A stretch of 23,831 nucleotides of DNA from Pleurobrachia bachei (taxonomy: Eukaryota; Ctenophora; Tentaculata; Cydippida; Pleurobrachiidae), in NCBI GenBank assembly GCA_000695325.1, contig AVPN01000837.1:6371-30201 (forward strand). The letters are read 5' to 3'. Position 1 is the stretch's first letter; each line of letters starts with the position of its first letter. Both the position numbers and the translations under genes were made by a program. The notes beneath the pieces were generated by a model. It ran no database searches. It worked only from the letters and a program-made list of their open reading frames with translations, and had not been told where the DNA came from. This document shows, in pieces, positions 17,262 through 23,831 of this stretch.

Positions 17262-20200
17262 CTACTGGACATCGTCAGGAAGGACTAGCCTAACGTTCAG
17301 CTTGGGCTCGAAGTACTTAACAATCTGAAATGTATCAAGGTTATTAGTGAGAAGTGCAGCACCAACATCCATCACTTGTGAAATACTGAATGAAGCGATA
17401 TTAAGGATTTCCCTCAGGCAAAATTACATTAGCGGAAAACTACGTCCAGACGTGGGGTAGGCGTAGTTCGGACGTATTCCAGACGTAATGGTTTGGGACG
17501 TAATCGGTTAGACGTACTACAGACGTACTACAGACGCACTACAGACGTAAAAAAATACGTCCCCTCAAAAGTTCCATCACCATTCACCCTGCAATCTGCA
17601 TACAACGACAGCAGTATGATTTGGCTCAAGTAACACAAAGGGGGATTCACACTCTAAAAAGGGCCATTGGTACCCTGATTTTGATCAATGGCCTTCTTTA
17701 TTATAGGGCTGCCCCCCTCCCCCCAAAAACAAACAGCTGTGTAATTATACCTGTCGGATGGTGGGTTTAAACTTGAGAAAGATGGGATCTTCGAAGGCGT
17801 GATTCATGTAGGACCTCAGGTGGGGAACATCATCCGGTATCTCAAAACCAGGCTTGAACAGATTAGCCACAGACATCTGTTGACAGAGGGGGAAGTAGGT
17901 TTTATAACGTGAGAATTTGGGAAATGTATCAACTTCATAACGGTTGAGAACGGTTGCTATGAGGAGGAAACAATTTAAAAATGAGCCAGAACATACCAGG
18001 TTGTAGAGTGCAGGGACCATCCTAATGTCCCAAAGAGTAAACCTCTTTTCCTTCAAGTAGTCTCCCTCTTTACTGAAATAATAAAGTGAGAGTGGATACA
18101 CTGCACACAACTCCAATACTCCAATACACAAGCTGGGGACTCAAGCGAAGGCCGATGGCCATAACTTACTTAGGACACTGGACAAGAAAATACCTTTCAA
18201 CAAGAATCCCGGGTCTTACTTGTCAGATTGCGCGACTACGCCGGAGCGAGGGTTACGAAAGTAACAAGGTCTTACTGACTGTTATACTTACTTGTGACAC
18301 TGGACAAGATACTCGTCGAGTTGTCTGAATTCACTCTTCAGGTCCACCCAATCGGGATTACTGTCATCGTAGGGGCGTACTGACTTTAGCAGACTGAGCG
18401 TCAGGTTCTTAACCGTCTTGCCCCTGTGAGTAGATAATTAGTAGATGACTAGCAGACTTAGTGTCAGGTTCTTAACCGTCTTACCCCTGGGTAGATAATT
18501 AGTAATTAATTAGTAGATAATTAATAGATAATTACTGGGATTTACAAGATGTTTAATTGGGGGTACATGTTCGGTAGTAGGTATGACATAATGCCTACGG
18601 AACATTTGAGACCACATTAGGGACACATTGAGGACACATTTGGGACACATTGAGGACACATAGTGGACAGTCTGAGGACACATTATCTAAACGTTTTCCT
18701 AACAGGAAAATATTCATGCTCCAATGTAAAACCAAGTACCAACCTGAATCTAGAGGCACCCATTCCTCCTGCACAAAGAAGGGGAACACGGAATTTCTTT
18801 TCCAATGCCATCATAATCTCAGCAGAACCAATCTTGTACTGTTCCTTGTCGTACCTTTTAGATGGTTAGTTGTTTAGGAACACATACAGTGTCAACTGCC
18901 ACTTTAAAAAGATAATAGGATAGGATGTTCACGGGGGAAAATGAAAATCGGACACCCTTTTACTGTCTTGCGAGCAAGTGTGCTATCTGCATAAAAGAAA
19001 AGTGGTAGGGCTTAGAAATGACAACCTTCACAATTGTCTGATCTTACTTGGCCATTGGAAGGACTCCATCCCAGTTGTTTTTCCTGAACCACTCGGGCAA
19101 GTTTCTACTCTTCTCAGGTTCCACAATGTGCACCTAGGGGGGTATACGTTATTTAGTAAAGATACACAATTTGTGCACCTAGGGAAAATCTTTGAATTTA
19201 ACAAGAATTACTGCATTATGTTTCATAATGCTATGTTTCCCCGCCAACCTTTTTATAAGACCATCTAATGTGAAGGCGGGACAGACATTTCTGATTGTTT
19301 AGGAATCACTCAAACCGTATAGAACAAATTATTGTGTTTTAGTAGCACTAAATTACGTGCCACATTGCGCGGCTCACATTTCCTGAAAACGTGCCATTGA
19401 AATATTTGATGAAGGAGCAACACCGTTGTCCCTCACAACTGAGGTGTTACACCAATTTTGTGACCGTTACGCATCACTAGTATGTAAACTTGTCGAAGAG
19501 TTACAGCCAATTTTGTGACCGTTACTATCACTAGTGGTCCTAGTATGTAAACTTGTCGAATTCTAAACCCCTATGCCTTTTTACAAAAGGCATCCGGGTG
19601 AATGCCTTCGGCATTCACCCGGGCGGGGAAAAAATTGGACAACGCTGCAGGCCCCAGTATCAAATCAGCCTTAGCGTACCTTATGAGGGAATCCCTTCAT
19701 TTCGAGGTAGATTTTTAGTTCGGTCGTTGTTGGATCAGCATTCACCTTGCCCTCCTCTACCCCCTCAGAGAGAGTGTATTTAGTTTTTCTCAATTCTGAA
19801 ACTTGAAAGGTACATTATGGGTTTAGTATTTCTCATCTGAAAGGTATTGATTGTAATCTTCCTGAAAGAGAGAATAGGATTAGTCTTTCTGGAATCTGAA
19901 AGATGTTGTAATCTGTTTGGCACATTCCGTGTTCGATATGTGCTGCCGGTTTGTCACCACTAATTAGTGTCAAACAAACACCTATCCAGTGATATCACTG
20001 GATAGGTGTTTGTTTGACACATTCTGTGGTCTATCAGCTATTTCTTATTGGCCATTCGGTACAGGTACAACTGTTGCGTATGTGCAGGTGTTTCCTGTCT
20101 GGCACAATTTGTGTAGGACGCAGGTATAATGTAGTTGTCTAAGCTGTGCTCTACTGTGAAGGTATAGTTGTCGATTTGGCAGGTGCAGTAGGTTTGCCAG

Positions 20201-20498
20201 GTAGCTAATCTAGTTTGCACAGCTCATATCGCCCATCTATTGATAGCTATGATAGATGGTCTAGGTCACCTCGAAAAGACCATGTGACCATATTAACTTA
20301 ACTAAACGAAAATCATATACATGTATTTATATTATGTTTTAACAGAAAACAACACAAAACTACAGGCACACACACCTTGAAGCACACATTCAAGTTCTTG
20401 GGATGAGGGTAATCAATAATCTTCTTTTTGTCAGATCCAGCAGCACCTCTCTTGGTTCGGGCCCGCTGTTGTGCCCTTGCATTGTACCCCGTCCTCAT
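17262..20498 (-). CDS. CLIC-like (chloride intracellular channel / GST-fold) protein, eight exons
   Basis: CLIC proteins are soluble GST-fold proteins that can insert into membranes and act in tubulogenesis, trafficking and redox control. Exons in transcript order: 20498-20376, 19763-19680, 19133-19048, 18854-18744, 18423-18292, 18072-17997, 17876-17751, 17324-17262. Junctions are GT-AG and all phases agree, giving about 266 residues (human CLIC1 has 241). A basic N-terminal tail of about 30 residues precedes the thioredoxin-like domain (exons 2-4, with L-P-E-W-F-R and I-G-S-A-E-I). The all-helical C domain has R-F-T-L-W-D-I-R-M-V-P-A-L-Y-N-L, matching L-T-L-A-D-C-N-L-L-P-K-L of CLICs, and D-D-V-P-H-L-R-S-Y-M. 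Where CLICs have N-C-P-F-S, this has N-A-D-P-T-T, so the reactive cysteine is lost, as in nematode EXC-4 and insect Clic, where Asp occupies that position. A GSTO/DHAR-like assignment is the main alternative. A paralogous first exon lies at 22414-22524. Confidence 0.78.
17441..17564. repeat. Cluster of nine ACGT words in CLIC-like intron 7
   Basis: About 125 bp contain nine ACGT cores, mostly as GACGTA or TACGTCC, including tandem GACGTACTACA units. It begins TACGTCC and ends TACGTCC, with mixed orientations. A similar pair (TACGTCCAGATAA twice) occurs in transporter intron 5 at 10171-10199, so a dispersed repeat is likely. The GACGTA words also resemble CRE/ATF half sites. Confidence 0.7.
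18163..18195 (-). repeat. Copy of the CLIC-like exon 5 end with its splice donor
   Basis: ACTTACTTAGGACACTGGACAAGA matches the exon 5/donor junction at 18286-18309 with two or three mismatches. It lies about 120 bp into intron 5. Confidence 0.75.
18451..18510 (-). repeat. Copy of the CLIC-like exon 5 start with its splice acceptor
   Basis: About 50 bp here match 18388-18440 with few mismatches, including the acceptor and intron-side TAGATAATTAG. It is offset by 63 bp upstream in transcript direction. The copied frame ends in a stop. Confidence 0.8.
18606..18690. repeat. Minisatellite of about 11 bp, CLIC-like intron 4
   Basis: GGGACACATT/GAGGACACATT units are repeated about seven times with variation. 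Confidence 0.8.
19174..19186 (-). repeat. Copy of the CLIC-like exon 3 acceptor
   Basis: TCCCTAGGTGCACAAATTGT (minus strand) repeats the exon 3 junction CCCTAG|GTGCACATTGT about 47 bp upstream of it. The match is short (about 16 bp), so chance cannot be excluded. Confidence 0.5.
19438..19562. repeat. Imperfect tandem duplication of about 63 bp in intron 2
   Basis: CCAATTTTGTGACCGTTAC...ATCACTAGT...TAGTATGTAAACTTGTCGAA occurs twice in a row (about 19451-19498 and 19508-19560), the second copy with a small insertion. Confidence 0.8.
19594..19622. repeat. 29-bp perfect hairpin with TTC loop
   Basis: CCGGGTGAATGCC and its exact complement GGCATTCACCCGG surround a 3-bp TTC loop, so the top of the stem reads C(TTCG)G-like. 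GC-rich within an AT-rich intron (intron 2, just after the exon 2 donor in transcript order). Confidence 0.85.
19967..20020. repeat. Perfect 54-bp palindrome without spacer
   Basis: The 27-bp arms meet at GAT|ATC; the outer ends are GTGTCAAACAAACACC and its complement. No mismatch and no loop. It lies in CLIC-like intron 1. Just outside, GTTTGACACATTCTGTG resembles GTTTGGCACATTCCGTG at 19916-19932, suggesting local copying. Confidence 0.9.
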
Positions 20499-20544
20499 GC
20501 TAATTACTGGGAGCATCGCCGCGTTGTACAGGGTGATGACGAGG

Positions 20545-20632
20545 CAAGTGTGTGACACACAGTGTAACACACAAGAGGCAGTGTAACACACAGAGTAGAG
20601 CAGTGTAACAAGAGGCAGTGTAACAATAGCGA
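20545..20632. repeat. CAGTGTAACA repeats upstream of the proximal first exon
   Basis: CAGTGTAACA with GAGGCAGTGTAACA variants occurs four times just 5' of the CLIC-like ATG at 20498, probably in its 5' UTR. Confidence 0.7.
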
Positions 20633-20789
20633 GTAGCAATAAGAGGAGGAAAATTAGAATTATAATCAAGTTATATGTGTGTGTGTGGTGGGCGGGTATA
20701 ATTAATATAGTAGCGAGTTGTGGGTTTCTTACCAACCAGTATAATACCTCGTGTAGAATTAGAGGTATAATACAGTGCATGTGTGAGAA

Positions 20790-20816
20790 CCGGAAAACGG
20801 CAGGTGAAGGTGAAAA
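20790..20816 (-). promoter_or_regulatory. Motif shared by the flanks of the two CLIC-like first exons (proximal copy)
   Basis: ACCGGAAAACGGCAGGTGAAGGTGAAAATT here and ACCGAAACGACAGGTGAAACTGAAAGTT at 22862-22889 align well; both lie roughly 300-350 bp upstream of their ATG. They may be a conserved promoter element or simply relics of a duplication of the promoter-plus-exon block. The region between this motif and the exon is open in the exon frame. Confidence 0.4.
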
Positions 20817-21018
20817 TTTATATATATTTAAGCGAGAGATTTCCAATTGTCACAATAGCAAATCAGTCCAGTGAGAATATAGTGAAATAATGCAAATTTG
20901 AAATGTTTCATTGCTTTCATGTGTGTGGAAAGCAGAGTGAGTATAAAACATGTGCGAGAGTTGTGAAAGAGCTCGTTATAGCACTCCCTCTTGTCAACAC
21001 GCGAGTAAAACATTGCTT

Positions 21019-21030
21019 TCTCCCTCTCTT

Positions 21031-21105
<75 letters not shown>

Positions 21106-21130
21106 GTCTCTCTTTCTCTCCCTCTCCCTT
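21019..21130. repeat. Long (CT)n polypyrimidine tract
   Basis: About 110 bp of CT repeat with a few interruptions. Capable of forming triplex (H-) DNA. It lies in the 5' region of the proximal CLIC-like first exon. Confidence 0.9.
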
Positions 21131-21971
21131 ACTTTCTCAATTCTTACATCATAATATTATATTCTATCCTTTATTTATCTCTGAATTTACTTTAAGCCTT
21201 ATGGTCAGTCCGTGAATTTCTACATCTAACTTTTAAATTGGATATAATATTACGTTGATGACAGGCCTTGAATATGCGAATACAAGCCGAGCCTGCTGCA
21301 CTACGAATCTGCAGAACGCTTTTTGATTTAGAGAAGCTGAAAGACAAGTTTGTGGAAGAGAAAGAGAGAGAGAGGCAGGGAGGGAGGTAGGGATAGAGAT
21401 ATAGAAGGAGAGAGAAAGCTGAATGAGAGGGAGAGAATCCAGACTTTTGGTCCTGTTGACACACCAATTACAATACTGGTCTAGCGACCAAGACAGAGTG
21501 CCTTTTTAGAAATGACGTGAAGCTTGACACACACACACAAATGTTATGCAGACCGAGGAAGTACAATGTAGTGCCTGACTATTCTTGAGTCTCATGATGA
21601 ATTAACATTTCATGTGTTTGTTGGACTAATTAAGGCTTGAGGAAGCTTTCTGATAGCTAGACCATCGAAAGGTCAACTCAAAAAAACGTTTGTGTCTCAA
21701 GCTATGTAGAGTCAAAATGCAAGGCAAAGAAGTTGTCTGAAAGTAGTCCACAGTCCATGAATCTGTGTCTGTGCGAGGAGAGAGAGATAGATTATAGGAA
21801 GGGAGAGAGAGAGATAGGAAAAATAAAAGAAAAGAGTCATGTAGTGCGAGTGCTAAATTGATTTAAATTTTGGGGGAAAACCACGCACAGTACGGAATAT
21901 ATATATATTATTTCCTGTCGCAGAAGTTTCGACCACCGCGACTGACACTGGTATTCCAGAACCGAGCCAGG

Positions 21972-21974
<3 letters not shown>
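21131..21974. other. Purine-rich non-coding stretch between the two CLIC-like first exons
   Basis: No coding exon recognised. Contains GA-rich stretches at 21355-21435 and 21777-21835. Confidence 0.45.

Positions 21975-22022
<48 letters not shown>
21975..22022. repeat. (GA)n microsatellite
   Basis: About 46 bp of uninterrupted GA repeat. Confidence 0.9.
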
Positions 22023-22026
<4 letters not shown>

Positions 22027-22255
22027 GAATAGAAAATTAAATTAATAGAGAGATTGGTTGAAATAAGCTAGAAATTCTGGTGGTGAGAACGCTGAAGGTT
22101 TGACATTTATTGTCTGTTTGTTGCCTGTTCTAGGATAAATTAATAATAAAAATAGAGTCACCAGCAGTATTTCCACACCAAATGTCATTCTCCGAAACTC
22201 GGTGTATGAAATTCAATTTCATAATGAGTATAACCGATTCACATTAAGGCTGAAG

Positions 22256-22350
22256 ATATGTTGTGTCACGTGATACCCAAATATGTTGTGTCACGTGATG
22301 CCCAAATATGGTGTGTCACGTGATGCCCAAATATGGTATGTCACATGATG
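22256..22350. promoter_or_regulatory. 25-bp tandem repeat carrying TCACGTGAT E-boxes
   Basis: TCACGTGATGCCCAAATATG-type units recur every 25 bp, with E-boxes at 22266, 22291 and 22316 and a degenerate TCACATGAT at 22341. CACGTG with GT/T flanks is the site class of USF/MITF/TFE-type bHLH-ZIP factors. The array lies about 70 bp beyond the distal CLIC-like first exon, inside its intron, so it could serve as an intronic enhancer. Confidence 0.75.
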
Positions 22351-22413
22351 CTAACAGTTAGTTACATACACGGTAGCAAAACACAAGGTTTGTTTCTATT
22401 CCAAATTACATAC

Positions 22414-22524
22414 CCGGAAGCAAAAGACCAGGTTTCTCGGGTGGGGGTAGTCGATTTTTGTGCTTTTTGCACCCGTCTTCTTTGCAGCACGCGTTGCTGC
22501 TCTCCTATTGTATCCCAGCCTCAT
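22414..22524 (-). CDS. Second, paralogous first exon of the CLIC-like gene (distal)
   Basis: ATG at 22522-22524 follows an in-frame TAG nine bases upstream; 37 codons lead to a GTATGT donor in phase 0, the same phase as the proximal exon at 20498-20376. The peptides align: M-R-x-G-Y-N-x-R-A at the start, a basic Lys/Arg-rich middle, then I-D-Y-P-H-P-(K/R)-N-L...C-F-(K/R). Splicing to exon 2 at 19763 would keep frame. It is therefore either an alternative first exon with its own promoter or the surviving exon of a neighbouring duplicate gene; no second copy of later exons is seen in the window. Upstream sequence shares a motif with the proximal copy. Confidence 0.7.
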
Positions 22525-23048
22525 TGCCAGCTAACTATAACTCCAGTGATGTCAGGATATACTAGGTCAGCAGTTATAGTCTTTAGTTGGAGAATGTCTA
22601 GACAGTAGTAGAGTGGAGACTGGAGAGCAACAAAGTATAGTTTACGATAAACTAGACAGTAGTAGTAAATGACCAAGTTATACTAATGTACAAAGGGAAG
22701 CTATAAGAATTCACTCCAAAAGATGGGAGGAACACATTTTAGAACTCAGAGAGACAGAGAGCGAGAGAGAGGCTTGTGCGAAAACTTGAAATTTGGTCCT
22801 CATTAGAGCAGCTATAAATAGACCGTGTCTGAAACTCATATATTGACACCCGGCCGAGTGTACCGAAACGACAGGTGAAACTGAAAGTTGGGTGAAACAT
22901 GTGGAGTTTCAGTTACAGCCGGAATTCCCGGTTGTAACACACTCCATATCCTGCACTCTAAGTTTGTAACAAAATTAACAAATAGTATTATCCACAGTGA
23001 AATAAACCCTCCATAGACGGGGATTTGAGTTTAGCAAAACGGGAAAGG

Positions 23049-23049
<1 letters not shown>
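22525..23049. other. 5' flank of the distal first exon
   Basis: Presumed promoter and 5' UTR. It contains the motif at 22862-22889 shared with the proximal exon and short GA runs near 22745-22770. No other exon seen. Confidence 0.4.
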
Positions 23050-23110
<61 letters not shown>

Positions 23111-23140
23111 TAGAGAGAGAATGATAGAGAGAGAGAACAG
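23050..23140. repeat. (GA)n microsatellite with GAATGATA variants
   Basis: About 57 bp of pure GA repeat followed by two GAGAGAATGATAGA units. Confidence 0.9.
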
Positions 23141-23280
23141 ATGGAAAATGTGCCGAGGGGAAGGTTGAATTAGCATCACACGTGTTACCGCTGAACAGGA
23201 CGTGAGGTTGCGGGCAAGAAAATACGACTCTTCCAACCACCTTATAAGACAGACATGGCGGGATAGAGAGGTAGGGAGAG

Positions 23281-23413
23281 AAACTGAAAGATACTGAAAG
23301 ATGAAGAGATATATGGAGAGAAATATAAACTGGAAGATAATGAACTGAAAGATAAGGATAGGGAGAGACATATAAACTGAAAGATAATGAACTGAAAGAT
23401 AAAGAAAGATAGG
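23281..23413. repeat. Tandem repeat of about 47 bp with CTGAAAGATA words
   Basis: A unit containing ATATAAACTGAAAGATAATG occurs twice in a row (about 23315-23361 and 23362-23413) and is preceded by shorter ACTGAAAGAT words. Confidence 0.75.
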
Positions 23414-23831
23414 GGTACTGGTGAACAAAGAACTGGTAGAATTAAAATTCAAAGATGGCACTGTGTCCATCAAACATACACATGGTACTGTTGTGAGCTA
23501 GTAGTGTTGAAAGGAGAAATTCAGTACCAGCTATAAATGCTGGATAAATTCAGCGTTTGTACCACCGCTTCAGAGTTCAACGCTGCAGAATATTTAGAGT
23601 TTCTTGAAAATTAACGGAACGAGTTGGAGAAAGTTAAAAAGATAGATGTTTCTGCAGGAATCAGAAGACAGACATGCTCTACATCGTGTTGACAGACCGG
23701 ACAGACACATCGGCCAATGATTTGTCGATGATTTGTGTACATTGAAGCATATATTGAAGTTCCCTTATTAGCTATACTACGTCATGATGATTATATTACA
23801 CTAGAATGCCCGTTGTAGTCCTACCCCCCCC
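23414..23831. other. Right end of window, nothing recognised
   Basis: No exon, repeat or regulatory site that I can support. The window ends in a run of C. Confidence 0.4.

Noticed and set aside
20499-20846. Long upstream extension of the proximal CLIC-like first exon to an ATG at 20846
   Set aside because: The distal paralogous exon has a stop just upstream of its M-R-x-G-Y-N start, and the extension includes CAGTGTAACA repeats, so it is more likely 5' UTR.
1-23831. tRNA or rRNA genes
   Set aside because: I saw no segment with the internal A/B boxes and cloverleaf of a tRNA and no rRNA-like stretch; a covariance-model scan would be needed to exclude them fully.

Overview
This window looks like nuclear DNA of an invertebrate animal. 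Genes are split by short GT-AG introns of about 40 bp to 1 kb (the longest, up to 2.65 kb, precedes the distal first exon of the CLIC-like gene). There are 5'-truncated LINEs, short hAT-type MITEs, many (CT)n/(GA)n tracts, and animal-type gene families (TTC39, a CLIC-like GST-fold protein, a lysosomal/intestinal-type GH31 glucosidase). The compact genes and short introns would suit a sponge or another early-branching or marine invertebrate, but the sequence alone does not settle the taxon. All gene models below were assembled by eye from splice sites and reading-frame continuity; none was tested with a search.

Layout. 1-4.0 kb is mostly non-coding, with a young LINE 3' end (230-886) and simple repeats. 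At 4.0-4.9 kb an orphan minus-strand terminal-exon candidate and a second LINE copy sit against the broken 5' end of a GH31 alpha-glucosidase gene (4882-7110, +), which also carries a 7-bp duplication that breaks its frame. 7.1-8.3 kb is an intergenic promoter region with a tiny retroposed insert and an 86-bp NF-Y-type palindrome. 8334-9221 (+) holds the first three exons of a TTC39-like TPR gene; the rest is not seen. 9395-11993 (-) is a complete six-exon, 12-TM major facilitator transporter of the OFA (oxalate/formate antiporter-like) type. 12.8-16.5 kb is a tandem array of three two-exon genes (-) for secreted, tryptophan-rich, eight-cysteine mini-proteins; two copies encode the same protein and the third is older. 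17262-20498 (-) is a complete eight-exon CLIC-like gene whose active-site cysteine is replaced. A second, paralogous first exon lies at 22414-22524.

The genes do not form an obvious pathway. Two patterns cut across them. First, in five of the genes (six separate splice junctions) the 3' splice site plus the first bases of the exon have been copied into the intron just upstream, once to four times; a related copy precedes one first exon. Second, one MITE family carrying CCAAT and CACGTG motifs occurs five times. It is present in two of the three peptide units and absent, with an intact empty site, from the third, which orders the duplications in time. The most novel-looking item is the eight-cysteine peptide family.
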